From Helianthus annuus (taxonomy: Eukaryota > Streptophyta > Magnoliopsida > Asterales > Asteraceae), in assembly GCF_002127325.2 (NCBI RefSeq), contig NC_035434.2:81222664-81286663 (forward strand): a stretch of DNA of 64,000 nt, in the 5' to 3' direction. The position numbers and the translations under genes are program-made. Below, in pieces: positions 33,931-46,430 of this stretch (within the stretch, counting starts at the first letter, position 1; each line of letters opens with the position of its first letter). The notes under the pieces were generated by a model. The model did not search any database, had not been told where the DNA came from, and saw nothing but the letters and a program-made list of their open reading frames with translations.

Positions 33931-35055
33931 GGGCTACGATATTTCTTTTAGAGTTATGTTACTTTTTGATCAAAAAGAATAATATTAAAGTAAATGATAC
34001 CAAATCAAAATATCAAATTTTGTGACTATGAGTTGTACAATAGATAGGACTCAATGGTTCAACTGAATTAGTGTAAGAATTCGATGACAAACGAATGAGA
34101 TGAAATGGTATAATTTCCAAGGTGGCTAGGTTCAGGCCAAAAGATATATGATAAATAGATTTTAAAATGAATTTGAAGGACTTTTGGAATCAATAAAATT
34201 CTTTATCAAAAGAAATCTTACTTGATTGACAACTGAGGAAGACTTAGAATTGACGGGTTCAAAAATGAAATAAAAGCATGAAAAATGATTTGTCAAATAG
34301 TAAATTATGATATGAGAAATTCTATGTGTTGAGATGAGTGAATTGCAAAGATACACCAAAAGACAATAGAGTTAGTGTATTAGAGTTCCAAGTTATTTTA
34401 TTTGTGAAACAATTATATACTATGTCCTAGAGATCCAAATATAATAAGAACAAGTTGTTTTGGCATGACCAATCATTATATTATATTACTAAAGCAAATG
34501 TAATATATATTATTTGTTTCACATATTTTTACTATATGTAAATGGTTACCACTTTCAAATAAATATTATTTTAGTATTTTTACTATACTATGTAAAATAA
34601 CTTAGATTACAAAATACCACGGTGAGGTTATTATATTACAAATATTTTAGTATAATTATTTTGTAAAAGAAATCCCTGTTAAATAAAAGTTGTAAATAAA
34701 GGTGTAAAAATATTTATTGTACAAAAATATTTGTAAAATATTTTGTAAATATATAACACTTAATGGGTCGATTCTATGTGATTACTTATTTTCATTTTGT
34801 AATCATATAATGTTGTGAAATGTATTTGTAAATAAGTGAAAACGGGGATTATTCTTTTATATATTACAATGTTCTCTTAACCCAACGTAGTTGATGATTA
34901 TTATATTATTCTTATATAGTTATTTTCTTGCCAGAGTGTTATAGTACATAGTTACCACAAAATGTGTGATACATAAATATTTATATAATTTTATTCGTCC
35001 CTTTAATTCATGTATTGTTTTATGAAATTTTTTTTTACAGTACAAAGTATATATT

Positions 35056-35058
<3 letters not shown>
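33931..35058 (-). other. Non-coding internal DNA of C, 3' side
   Basis: This is AT-rich sequence without a credible reading frame on either strand and with no similarity I recognise. Short A/T runs are common. Confidence 0.6.

Positions 35059-35111
<53 letters not shown>
35059..35111. repeat. (AT)n microsatellite beside the Helitron
   Basis: About 26 AT units. Opposed open frames through it (IYIYIYIY) are artefacts. Confidence 0.95.
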
Positions 35112-35112
<1 letters not shown>

Positions 35113-35919
35113 TAGTAAGGTACCCGCGCGATGCTACGGGGACAACAATTTGCAACACGATACTTGTTTTTATTAGTTTATTAATTCTTTCGTCATATTG
35201 TGATATTATTGTATAGTAAGTTTGTTTGTTCTGGCTCAAGTTTTCGAAATTAATATCATTTGATCTCGGAAAACATGTTGACCCACGTAAACTTACAAAC
35301 TGAGTAGATATCAACAAATATAACAAAAATCATAATAGTAAATGTTTAAGGCCCAATACCAACCCCATAAGATTTGATATTATTCCACCCATTATGTATA
35401 TCCATTATCTCTTGCTAGTGTATTTGGAAAGGCAGGAACAAAGTAGATGTATACAAGTTATTTTGATAAAGAGTAAATCAAAAGATTTTTGGTGGGTCAA
35501 AATAGATGGTCATTTAGGGGTGAGAACTTTCAAAAAACCCGACCCGAACCGAAAACCAAGATGACAATAAAATAAAGACCGAAGATAGGACCTACAAGCA
35601 GGTGGTCAGTTCGGCCTCAGTTCGGTTTTTTCTCTCGGGTTAGATTCCACTTTGGTCAAAGAACCGTTTGACAAGTTTTATTTGACCATCTTCAAACCTT
35701 CAATTCAATCCTTCAACTGTTATTCACATAACCTCTTCAAAGTTGTTTCATAAACTCACATTCTTTTCTGAAACCAACTTCATTTCTTCATCAACTGATC
35801 GCTTCCGATAACTCTTTTACTCTCTAAAACATAAGAAAACCCACCAACTTAAATTTAAATTTGATAATCTCATTGGGTGGTTATTTTGATTGATTAAGTT
35901 TGAAGAATTGAAGCTCACT

Positions 35920-35953
35920 ATGGAAACCGATGAACACACACACTCTGTCTCAG
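35920..35953 (+). other. Possible captured first exon
   Basis: METDEHTHSVS ends at CTCAG|GTAATGG, a fair donor. It is preceded by 5'UTR-like C/T-rich DNA. It runs against the Helitron direction and is too short to identify. Confidence 0.25.
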
Positions 35954-37111
35954 GTAATGGTGCATTTTGTGCCTCAAAAAAAGTTTATATTGGAAAAACA
36001 AAAATATCAGAAAGTTGTTGATAAAGTAATTGTGTCTTACAATCTCGGGTCCCAAAATTCTTGAAGACTACAAATATTAAATTTTCTAAAATCTCATTTT
36101 AAAAATAAATACAAATAATACTTTTGTTTCACATCTCTCTCCGACCTTATAAAAGTTGTATTCCATTGTGAATTAGGTTTTTCTTTTATCTTATATTCAA
36201 AGTTTTAACAGTTCTATTTCATTTTCTATCTCCGGCCAACAAGCATAATTATCTACGTCTTCATTACTTCGTTACCGGCTCTTCGTCCATTTTCCTTTAT
36301 TTCTACATCTCAGCTCATCTCCAACTCTAAACAACTCTTTAACTGATATGGATGGCTGAGCAACATCATATGGGGTTTTATTTTGTTTATGCAACAAATC
36401 AGGCCAGTTCGGGTTTCATGTAAAAGTCTCGGGTTTGGACAGAACCCGAACCCGAAACCGAAATTTGTATACATAGATAACCGATACATAACCGAATTAT
36501 ATAGGGTAAGGTACGGTTCCAGGATTTCTCCCATGTAAATATATTGGTTGGAATGAGTGGTGTAAACACCCTTTGTATATGTTGTAATTTTGCACTTTGT
36601 CCGTTTGAGTCATGGGTGGTGTTTTGTATTGTCCTACACACATTCCATAAGCATTTCCCAGTACCATGTATAAACTACTGGACCTAAACACATCCATAAG
36701 CACATACACAATTGACCATATTTTCAACCAAAGCAATATCCCCCTTTGTGAGTTTGTGCAACCCAAGTTACACCAATAAAAAACCATAACATGCTCCAAC
36801 CCCATTTGCCTTATGTTGACCTTTTTATCGTTAACCAAAAAAAAATCTCAATTCCATGTAATTTTCCATTAGAGCTAGTTAAATGACCTATAACAGATTA
36901 ACCCCTATGAATGATTAGTTTTAAAGGCCTGCTTTCAATTCCATACCACTCATTATGTGACCCAAAAATATAATTATAGCCATGTGTGTACTGACATGAG
37001 TGCCATGCTTCCAAATTCTTGTAAATCATCATCCATACATCTTTAGAACTAAATCCACTCAGCCAGCAATTTTTCAAAAATATATATATAAATGTGAAGG
37101 ATAGTGTAAAC

Positions 37112-37207
37112 CTTCTCAGCTGGAATACCGCCATAAATGATCACCTGGGCACTGTAAAAAATGGAAATCTGTTCTTTTACCTTGTCTGTTAAACCAGTAA
37201 AGTAACC
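37112..37207 (-). pseudogene. Possible captured exon with a TIFY/JAZ-like motif
   Basis: It is read on the minus strand and is exactly 96 bases, 32 codons, all open. It is bounded by a good acceptor (TTTATGTTTCAG|, ending at 37208) and a donor (AAG|GTTTAC, from 37111). It encodes EQISIFYSAQVIIYGGIPAE. This resembles the TIFY core of jasmonate-ZIM proteins (known pattern TIFYxGQVxVFxxxPAEK), with SIFYSA in place of TIFYxG. Helitrons often carry such exons. It lacks the Jas motif and the rest of the gene, so it is a fragment at best. The match is from memory and could be chance; the splice borders strengthen it. Confidence 0.38.
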
Positions 37208-37482
37208 CTGAAACATAAAAGCAAAAAAAAATTAATATCGAAGGTACAAGAACGTAATGACAAATATCAGAGAACTATATTACAAGTATCACAATTCACA
37301 AATCTATGTATCATAAATCCAAATTTCAGGTATCATAAAGACACAAGAACATATTATAACAGAAGTTTTAAAACATTTAAGGATCAAAAATCCAAATTCC
37401 AAGTATCACAGATCATAAAAATTTAAGGACATTGTAAATAAAAAGAAAATGATATTATAGTGTGTAACTTCAAGAACCGAAT

Positions 37483-37485
37483 GTC

Positions 37486-37512
<27 letters not shown>
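37483..37512. repeat. Poly-A run
   Basis: About 28 A bases inside the Helitron. Downstream on the minus strand it would encode a Phe run in the frame at 37423-37620, which I do not accept as a gene. Confidence 0.9.
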
Positions 37513-37516
<4 letters not shown>

Positions 37517-37950
37517 CGATCTTCAATTAACCAAACAGGTATGAGTCCATGTTTATGTTCTTGATTTGAGACGGACTGCTTCAGCAAACCTAAAACCTCC
37601 ACCACGCCTTTCGATTTCATCTGTGTTCTTGGTCGTCAGATTCCATTTTTGTGCAACAAGGAAATGACCATAGGAGAGAGGAGTGTGTTTTGTTTCAAGT
37701 TTTTAGGGCAAAAAAGAACCAGGGTTTTAAAATTTGAGGGTCAGGATTGTATTTCAAGTGTGGATGGGGATTTGAATAGATGGTGTGGATCTCAATCCTT
37801 GTGCTTCATTCCTATTGGTTGTGTATTTATGTTTTTAGAAGTTGCATTTCTATAGGTTATAGCTTTAAAGTGTTGTAACTTATGCATTATAACTTGGATC
37901 CCTTAATTTTCAACTTTCTCTCTCTTATATACATTATATATAGTAATAGA

Positions 37951-39911
37951 TATATATATATTAAAATTTACTAAGTAGGATGACTTAATTAACTAGTCAT
38001 TATCATGGCGGATATTGGTTAGTGCTGCCTTGTTTAACCATATGTGGCCAGTCCATGCCTAACTAAGGTTAGGCTATTCAATACCTGCCCTAGACAATAA
38101 CCATAGTATAATATTAACACTATTATTATTAATATATTATTACTAATAATAAAATTATCAATAATAGATAACTTAAACATAAACTTAAAATGAAAGTATA
38201 CCTCAGCATAATTTATATATATATATATAAAAAAATTCTTTACTTCAATTATTTAACAAAATTCATTGACTCAATATTAAAGAATTATCTTTTTGCAATA
38301 ATGCGGTTCATAGTGCAAAAAGCTGAATGATATTTGAATTTGGATAAAATAATAAATCGGAATGAAGTCCTCTAGTGGTCTTCACAAAGCAAGCGAACCA
38401 TAGGTGCAACAAACAGAGCATGTGTAACGTGTGGATTTACCAAGAAATGAAATGGATCAATATTTGCTACTATGAAAGAAATCTTTATGGTATGATGATC
38501 AGAAGTAGAAACACGAAAGAATTGCACCGAAAGAAATATAAGAATTTTATCTGGAACTTCGTGTGATAACCTTTGTTAAGTGACATTACCAAAGAATGTC
38601 GAATGAAATGAAATAGGGAATTTGCAAAGGTATATGACTTCTTTTGTAGTGCCAATAACTATAATTAGACTGTGCACCGATGGTTGTGAAATATTGTTCC
38701 AACGTACCTCAGCGATATTTTGATCGTTTGTAAGATCAGGTGGCAAAGTGCCGCTTTTTGATTTAGGAGTTCTTTTACTGATGGAGTTAGTATTGGTGTC
38801 ATCGTGCCTAATTTATATTTTCCAAAGGTCTTGCCTTGGAAGTCGTGTGTGATAAACTTTGACGTCTGTGGACGTATAATTTAAGTTTCATGTGTTTTCT
38901 TGTGCATTAGCACAACTTTATATGCTTCTTATTTGCGTTCATAATTTATGGCGTTAATAATTTATGATAACGCATTGGTAATTCTTATATATTTTTGATG
39001 GTGTCCCAACTTAATGGGTTTCCAGTATTATTTTGTTGTACGAGTTACGAGGTAGATGATCAAACGAAAGAATGTTTGACATCGGATTTAAAGATATATG
39101 CGAGAGATTCCTGATAAAGAAATCTATATACATATGCTTGTGCTTTATTCTTAATTGACTTTTGGAATTCCTTATAGATATACATATCTATATTATATAT
39201 TTCACATGTTGTAATATACATACCTTTCATAGGGTTAAATGTATATAATAGATTCATATTTCCAAAAAAACTAGTCAGATATTTGGTCATGATACTATTT
39301 AGGGAAATCTTGTTGAAATACCATTTATCCCGTCTTATCCGGTTCACGCCGGAGTGGTAATTTCAGTATATCCGGACAAGCTGGAGAGTCTGCTACTCTA
39401 TACCCAGGTTTGCCGGAGAGAATTTCCTATTTCCCATAAACAGTATCTTTTCAAAAAGTGCCTCTTGTTGTTAGGGCTTTTATCCAGAATCAAGGAAATT
39501 TGTATTCCCATAACATATCTTATTCAAAACCAAATAATATCAATAAGCAAGAATTAATAGCAATTAAGTGCTATTACCTGCGAACCGTCATTCTTATAGC
39601 ATACCACTATCCATTACATTATACTTATATAAGAAATTTTATCTTGAAGCTTATATTAAGGCAAAATTCTTAAGTTCAATTCTAAATATCATTCAGAGTG
39701 CTATTAGATAATATTAAGTTTCTAACTTTCCGTTTAAGCTTAGGTATTATTATAACACCTAATTGCGTAGACAAGTAGCTTAGCTTATACTAAGGCATCT
39801 TTTCTTATGTTCAAGTCTAACTGCTATCGGTTGTGCTACCAATTAATAGTAATCTCCTAACTCTTTTAATTTAAGCTTAAGTATTATTATCACAACACTT
39901 ATAGGCTTAAA
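37951..39911 (-). other. Non-coding internal DNA of C, 5' side
   Basis: AT-rich. Small scattered frames such as 39060-39347 on minus show no family resemblance. This is where gag would lie in a coding element. Confidence 0.6.
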
Positions 39912-39929
39912 GCAGTGGCTCTGATACCA
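39912..39929 (-). promoter_or_regulatory. Primer-binding site of C
   Basis: The minus strand reads TGGTATCAGAGCCACTGC, seven bases from the LTR end GTGACA. It proves the minus orientation. Confidence 0.9.
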
Positions 39930-39936
39930 CCTTTAC

Positions 39937-42900
39937 TGTCACGACCCCCGACCCCATCCTGGCCGGAATCGGAAGTCGCGAACAGTCCAGCGGTACCGGT
40001 GGTTATTTTTGAAAAAACATTGCAGCGGAAATTTCATCAGGACCGTGAGTTAGGAAAAATATCAGAGTTTTAGAAACACCGGATTTTATTTAAATAAATG
40101 GAATAAATTCCATGTTTTACAAAGGTAACTTTTAATAAAAACAATATTTCTTAATTTGATTTAATTAATAAAATAAGCCACTTCTTGAAGTCCTTCAGTG
40201 TCGGATCCAATCCTTACTCCAATCTATTGTAATCACCTGAAACGCGTTTTAAAAAGGTTTTGTCAGCGGGAAATACTGAGTGAGTTCATTCATTTTACTG
40301 AAAACGACACATTTGTTATAATTCACAGTGTTAAGATCTTTTACACATGTTTCTGATATCAACCAACTACCCACAGTATTTGTCACTCGACCGGATCTGT
40401 GACAGTGGTCATATCACCATTGGCTGCCCCAATGAATGACGTATCACTTAATTTTAGGTTCGCCCACCTAATTGTGATAAAAACAGTAGTAATGTGCACA
40501 ATACCCCACATACTGGTTGTAATTTGGTGATTACATAAACTTAATCACTGTAATTATAATTCTGAAAATAATTTAGAGTATTGTAAAACATTTGATAAAA
40601 AGAAGAATGACTCACAAATCAGCATGCAGGATTGAGTTAACAAACTTCTTGATTCTACTTCTTCCGATAATTAAGCATGCACTTTATTATTCTGGATCTT
40701 CTGATGATTTAATAGTTTGTTTGATTGTAAGGGTGTAGTTGTGAGTATTCTTGGTAGTTAAATACATAGTTTAACAGAATGGAATACGTATTGGTGTAAA
40801 AACCCAAATCAAACCTTAACGGAAGTTATGAGATTCGAACCTTAACGAATTTCACAAAAACCGGGTTAATGATCAATACAACTTTTACGATAACTCACGA
40901 GATCAAATTCTCACAACGAACGACAAAGTGCGATACTTAAACATTCATCGAATTAACGACGAACGACAAAGTATAACCCTAATATGGGCGGCACTTAAAC
41001 ATCCATTGGATATATTGATTAGTCGGAAAATGAATCGTAATAGCGATTGAATGATTATTGGTTAGAACACCAACGTATAGAGAGAAGAAGAAAGAAATGA
41101 GCAAAGAAGAATGAATCCTAAGCTTCCTATTTATAGGTAGATTTATTCCTTAGCTAGGAAGTTTCCTTAACCATTAAGTTTCCTTAACTATTAAGTTTCC
41201 TTAACTATTAAGTTTCCTTAACTATTTAACTAAATAACTTACTTAGCTTAATTAATCTTGCTTAGCTTAATTAATATTAATTAACTGATTAATTAATTAT
41301 ACTAAACAAATTAATTAATCTACTCAGTTAACTTAACTGCTAAGTTTGATATACTAGTTTAACAGCTTACTGATTATGAGTTCTAATTTCTAGACACAAG
41401 AACTCGTATTAATGTATTAACTCAATTCAACTTTAACGATAATCACGAGATAAAACCCTCACAACGATTTACAAGTGCAATACTTAATAATTCAGCGGAT
41501 TCACAACGAATGACAGAGTATAGTCCGAGTTTGGACAGCACTCAAACATTCAAGTTGAAATCACAATGAATAACAAAGTATAACTCAATTTGAGCAACAC
41601 TTAGACAATCGTTGGATAGTTATAATCGATCGGATAAAGTATCGTACCAGTGATTAGAGTTATTACCCTAATAACGGGCAGAGTTTAGGGATTTTGAGGG
41701 TAAAATCCCGAGCTATAAAAGCTTGACGGAAAGAAAAGAATTGAACAGCGATTGAGTTAATACCCTGATTACGGCAGCGTTTCGAGGTGTATGTTTGAGT
41801 AGTAGAAGAAGTATAACTCGACGTCAATTTGGAATTTGAGCGTCGTTTTTGTGCCCAGAAGCAAGTCTCGAAGCCTGCTATTTATACACGAATTTGCTCC
41901 TGCTTACGGACTGTAAGCCTAACCCTTTACGGTCCGTAAAGGGTTGGAACCGACTATAGGGTTGCCACGCATGGGACTAGCTATGCTGAATCAACAGATT
42001 CGACCAATCAGATTCAGGCAACGCGTTTTTAGGATAATCGTCCACTAGGTTTAACCCCCCCTTGAGTTTTAGGGGCCCTGATCCTGATTCTGTTTATTCT
42101 GAAAATTTTAGGCATTGTGTAGAATTACTTGGGGGTCTCAACTAGGGTTTCCTATTGGGTAAGAATAATAGATATGGCTTTTGATAAAATAAAATAATAA
42201 TAGTTTTGGGTAAATCAAAAAAAGGAAATAAAACGATGAGAAAAGAGAATGGACCCACTTTGTAACTTTAGGGTTCAACTAGAAAACCTCCTGGTATAAA
42301 TTTTGGGTATAACTTCTGGGCTAAAAAAAAATATATATATATATATAATGTACTCGTGTTAAGTATAGTACCCCTAATTCAACCTTGTCCCGAAGTCCCG
42401 AGATAGAATCCAACGAACTTAGTCGGGCAGAGCCTTGACATGCGTTATGGGACTCAGATCAATCGGAAAGGGTAGCGGTGATCGGGAGTTACAATACTTA
42501 AAACGAGACAGAGCTTTATTATTATTATAGTGTGAAATATTAAATGTTAAATATAAGAAAAGAAAATAGCTTAGAAGGAAAAGAAGGGACGAAAGAAAAG
42601 AAGTTTGAGGCAGCTTTGAGTGATGAATTGCATCTCTATTTATAGTTGTTTTCAAAGGTTTTTAGAGTGCTGGCAACTAGACACGTACACAATTTTTCAT
42701 ACATTCTAATCTACACCTATATGTACACACGTCCCCTTTTCTTTTAATGCATCTATTTTGAGTTTTATTATTTAATTATATTATGCTCACCTACATCCTT
42801 ATTTGTCCATACATATACACGTAGCACACACACATATAAAACTTTAGTTTTAATTTTATTATTATTTTATTCTTATAATTAATTCACCTGCTTCACTTAT

Positions 42901-43329
42901 TTGGCGTGTATAACTTCTAAAATATTACGTTTTATAAAACAATGAATATGTCATTAGAACGAAAATATTTTGGTCTACATTTTGAACCAAGTTTCATTAA
43001 AAACGGAGTAGGTCCAAATATAATGTATTTTTACAATTTAATTATTATACGGTCACTAGGCTCGTCTAGATACTTCATATTTCTAACAGTCGATTTACCA
43101 GTAATATACCTGTCTAAGAATATAAGTTTTTATAGACTTTTATTTTATTAGAAAGGTCACCCATATACAGGCCAATTAATTAATATAATATTTCAACCAA
43201 CTTTATTAAATAGTGTTTAAAACTATTTGGGTTGAATATTTATATTAAAAATAAACTAGTTATTAGTTACTAGTGGTTAATAAATTTAACCATACTTATA
43301 ATTTACATGATAAAAATAGGAATGCTACA
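39937..43329 (-). repeat. 5' LTR of element C (3393 bp)
   Basis: It matches 30552-33892. The extra length comes mainly from about 36 bases near 42030-42065 and a TA run near 42332. Splice-like signals at 40615 (donor) and 40237 (acceptor) are kept. Confidence 0.9.
40237..40615 (-). other. Predicted intron in the 5' LTR of C
   Basis: The donor GATTT|GTGAGTCATTC, branch GCTGAC and acceptor GCGTTTCAG| give a length of 379 bp. It is identical in layout to 30852-31230. Confidence 0.42.
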
Positions 43330-43533
43330 AAATCATTTGTAACTGGGTACGAATTCCATGCCGAAGTGCTGCCGGTGTGAAGATCGAGCTATAATCATTC
43401 TCAAATCAATACAAACAGTAGATTAAGTGAAGAATCAGCTATTTCTACCTCCGTTTCTTGTTATTCCGCACCTGAAACGAAGTTGAACACCTCTGAACGA
43501 CTCATTCGGGTCAGAACACGATCCTACAAAATG

Positions 43534-44070
43534 GTTGAGTTTGAACCACCAATTGAGAGAACTAAACTTTTCAAAAATTCAAAATTTGAAATTGGTGAAT
43601 GTTCAAACAGATTTTACAAGAGAAGAGCAAACCTTGACAATCAGAAATGGGTTGTTAAGAAATCTGTTGATAGTTCTAGCAATGATTCTGATTCATTAAA
43701 ATCAGAGGAGCTATCTTCTGGCGATGAATCTGATTCCACAAAGTCAGATGAGCCACAGGTTGAGGAAAAAGGTCAAAAATCAGTGCCGACTGTGGATGAT
43801 GTGAATTTTCCACCACTTGGGGCTGAAAATTTTAAAAAGAAAATTGGTAAAGTTGAAATTTCAAACCAATTTTATTCTGATAAAAAGGTTTTTGATGTTG
43901 AAAAGGCCTTTAACCCTAAAGTGAAGCACATCTTTGGAAAAATGATTGACAGAAAAGTCAAAGGGGTCAAAGAGTTCTATGAGAAGAAGATGGTAGGTAA
44001 GAAACTGAGTGTTGGTAACTCGGTATCACCCAAGGCTGGTCAGGCTTGGGTGGATATATTCTTTGATTAA
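43534..44070 (+). pseudogene. gag-like region of copia A, last part
   Basis: It continues the frame cut at 30293 (KLKEKM, then VEFEPPIERTKLFKNSKFEI). It is open for about 178 codons and ends TAA at 44068-44070 after SPKAGQAWVDIFFD. It is rich in charged residues and Ser/Asp runs (SSSNDSDSLKSEELSSGDES). In Sireviruses, as I recall them, this type of sequence lies between the second zinc knuckle and the protease or integrase. Here nothing of pol follows. It has no internal stop, unlike the earlier parts. Confidence 0.75.
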
Positions 44071-45990
44071 AACACCTGACTTGCCGGAGCTCCCAGGTTG
44101 TTAAGAGTGGAGCAGGAATCGACATCATTCTTTGTATCAAGTTTGATTGTGCATACCTACAAGTGGTAAATCAGGGACATTTAGTTGTACTTGATTTTCT
44201 ACAAATGGTTCATTGGTTTGTGAACCTACAAGTGATTGAAAACAAAGTGATGAATTGATCCCCAACTTTACAAGTGGTAAAATCAACAAAACTAATTTTC
44301 CAGAAAAACCATTTTGATTAAAACAAACTTAAGTGTTTTGAGATCATAATGGGAAAATAGTTTGTTGTAAGGGGGAGTTCTGATTGTTTATGCCAAGTGG
44401 ATGGCGAATTGAAGTGATTCTCATCAGCTGTCAGTTTCTTGTAAAGTTTGTTTTCAAGTTTCCTTTAAATGTTTTTAAATTTTAGGGGGAGTAAGAAAAA
44501 TTTTGGAAAATCCAAAAACATTAGAAAATTTGAAAAAGCCAAAAACATGATAAAATGAAAATGAGTTTTGTTATGAAAAAGAGGAAATGCTAGTATATCA
44601 GTGGACTATCACAACATGCTAAAGAATTGGAAAGTCAAATATGTGATAAACAATCTCACTGTGGATATGCCAGTAGGTTTTTATACTTTTAGTAGAATGT
44701 TTTCGAGATATAAACCTAAAATTTCAAACTTACTTATATCGTGGGGAACATTTCTTGGATATATGGGTAACCCCCGAAATCTTGTTTGAAAGGTCCCTCT
44801 TTCTGAGATACTAGGTCTTTATACTCAGTGATATCTGGGGGATTATCCCGGGACTTCTTATTTTGGGGAAGCAATAGCCTAGTCCCCGTATAATACTTTT
44901 TGCATTTGCTTGAAATATAGCACCGCCCTCAGTACAAAAAATGATGAAACATTGAAAAATGCTAATCATGTGTTGTTGAAGAAAAGATCCTCTAAAGGGG
45001 ACACACCAAAAGTCGAACTGTCATCTCTCTGCTGAACGGAAGTTCTGACCTGAGCTCTCACGGTTTCGCATTTAACCCTTTACAGATATCATCTAGGTAT
45101 ATGCACCTGTAAGACTGAATATTGGGATCTGGATACGGGAGTATATTCAAGTTGTGGGACACACGAATAAGTTTAAGTGCTTAAAAGATTAATTTCGTAT
45201 CTTGAAATAGTTGAAATTTGTGTGAAAATTTAAGAGGACCAGTATACTGACAATCTAGGTGAATTGTTTATAACTTAAAATGATTAAAGCTTAATGGTGT
45301 TGGTGATTTGTCTCAAAAACTGATATGATCCTCTTACACAAACTCACAAAAATATTGTTTGTAAATATTTCTTTACTGCATTTCAGTTTAATTTAAAAAT
45401 CCAAAAAGATTTTAGTGTGTTTTAGCATAAAATTTTGAAAAATACAAAAATATTTTCGACAACTGATGTTGAAAAGCTGATTTTCAAAATTTCAAGTGCT
45501 AAGCATGATGGACAATTTGTGAGGGGGAGTTTGTTTGAAATAAAATAAATGTTTTTCCTGCAAGTGGGTCATCAGAGATTTATATTGAAAAATCATTCTT
45601 AATAAAATTTTACAAGTGGTAAGCAGAGAACATAAATCTGTCAAATGTTATATTTGTAAAATTTATTGTGTGGTAGAGATTGTGCAGGTATGAAATCAGA
45701 GAAGAGCCAGGTTCTGATCTTGTGAGCCAAGTTATGATCTTGGTATTGATGATGCTGATGAACATAAGGAATCAAGAGAATTAGAAAGCTTGAGAGCCAG
45801 ATTGCGATCCTAAGTCGTTAAATATCAACATCCGAGGGGAGATTATTTGCTCAAGGGGAGTCTGTTGGTGATGATAAGAAAAGAGAAGAGAAAGATTTGA
45901 GGATGTTTTACAATGTCAAGATACTTTGAAGAGAAGCCCAAAGAGTGATAAAGGCTGAAGATATTGAAGACTCGACACTTAAGACTCGTC
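44071..45990 (+). other. Non-coding 3' region of copia A (pol absent)
   Basis: About 1.9 kb with no integrase, RT or RNase H motif in any frame. It contains repeated CTACAAGTGGTAAAT-type phrases (44157, 44228, 44268, 45558, 45612) and GGGGGAG-type purine runs (44372, 44485, 45520, 46000). The short frame 44601-44789 has no family resemblance. Confidence 0.65.
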
Positions 45991-45994
45991 AACA

Positions 45995-46008
45995 TTCGAG
46001 GGGGAGTC
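45995..46008 (+). promoter_or_regulatory. Polypurine tract of copia A
   Basis: TTCGAGGGGGAGTC precedes the 3' LTR. It is the usual copia form. Confidence 0.82.
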
Positions 46009-46430
46009 TGTTAGTGCATGCGTCTGTCGACTTCGTCTTGTATCGAGTCTTGTACTAAGAATGTTGGATTCGGGTACGTAGTTCGAGATAATATGTAATT
46101 CCGCTTGAACATGGTAATTCCGCTTGAAAGTACACATTGGTAATTCCGTGCGGAATTAGATTCCGTTTGGAATCTAATCTCGCTTGGAACCCTTTCAAAT
46201 GGAATTTGATGTCTATAAATACCCTTCAAAGGAAATCATTTGTAACTTTTCTGGTTTTAGTGCCGAACTGCTGCCGAAGTGTCGTCTCGTTGTATATTGT
46301 CATCAAATCAATAAAATCAACAGTTGTTGAGTATATCTTGCTGAATTGACCTCAGTACAACTGTTTCCGCCTTTTATACTGAGCATAAACTCTTCTGAAC
46401 GACTCGTTCGGGTCCGTAATCGATCCTACA
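46009..46430 (+). repeat. 3' LTR of copia A (422 bp)
   Basis: It matches 26178-26581 and is followed by AAGTT (46431-46435). Confidence 0.92.

Larger units (their letters stand above)
35112..37950 (-). mobile_element. Non-autonomous Helitron
   Basis: On the minus strand it starts TCTATTACTATATATAATG at 37950 and ends CTAG at 35112. A hairpin-forming CCCGTAGCATCGCGCGGG lies 9 bp before the end. The flanks are A at the 5' side and T at the 3' side, as expected for insertion between A and T. These are the classic plant Helitron marks. No helicase/Rep frame is present. The interior holds mixed, exon-like fragments: 37112-37207 on minus, and a short ATG exon with GT donor at 35920-35953 on plus. 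GGTTCGGG-rich DNA lies at 35535-35640 and 36410-36460. Confidence 0.78.
30552..43329 (-). mobile_element. Element C: non-coding LTR retrotransposon, minus strand, with a Helitron inside
   Basis: Two LTRs of 3.3-3.4 kb flank about 6 kb, of which 2.8 kb is a Helitron. On the minus strand it starts TGTAGCATTCC (TGTAACATTCC in the other LTR) and ends GGTCGTGACA. The target repeat AAATC is at 30547-30551 and 43330-43334. Orientation is set by the primer site at 39912-39929 and the purine tract at 33893-33910. No gag or pol frame is visible, so it is of the LARD (large non-autonomous) kind. Confidence 0.88.
30294..43528 (+). mobile_element. Solo copia LTR 'D' (about 452 bp), itself split by element C
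   Basis: It begins TGTTGGTGCAC and ends GATCCTACA. The target repeat AAATG lies at 30289-30293 and 43529-43533. Its own sequence is 30294-30551 plus 43335-43528. It is related to the LTR of A (shared TCGACTTCGTCTTGTATCGA) but distinct. It has four copies of GGTTTCGCTTATAGGG-type motif at 30405-30500 and a TATA box at 30528-30537. Confidence 0.88.
26178..46430 (+). mobile_element. Element A: Ty1/copia, gag-only (Sirevirus-like), hosting D, C and a Helitron
   Basis: Two LTRs, 26178-26581 and 46009-46430, both begin TGTTAGTGCATGCGTCT and end GATCCTACA. The target repeat AAGTT lies at 26173-26177 and 46431-46435. The primer site is at 26584 and the purine tract just before 46009. Removing solo LTR D and everything in it leaves about 7 kb of internal DNA with gag-like coding but no integrase, RT or RNase H. 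It would need an autonomous partner. Confidence 0.9.

Noticed and set aside
35003..35326. Opposed frames encoding IYIYIYIY
   Set aside because: Translation of an (AT)n microsatellite.
43534..44070. Independent host gene
   Set aside because: It is open and clean, but the frame joins the copia gag-like frame at 30293 once solo LTR D and its target repeat are removed.
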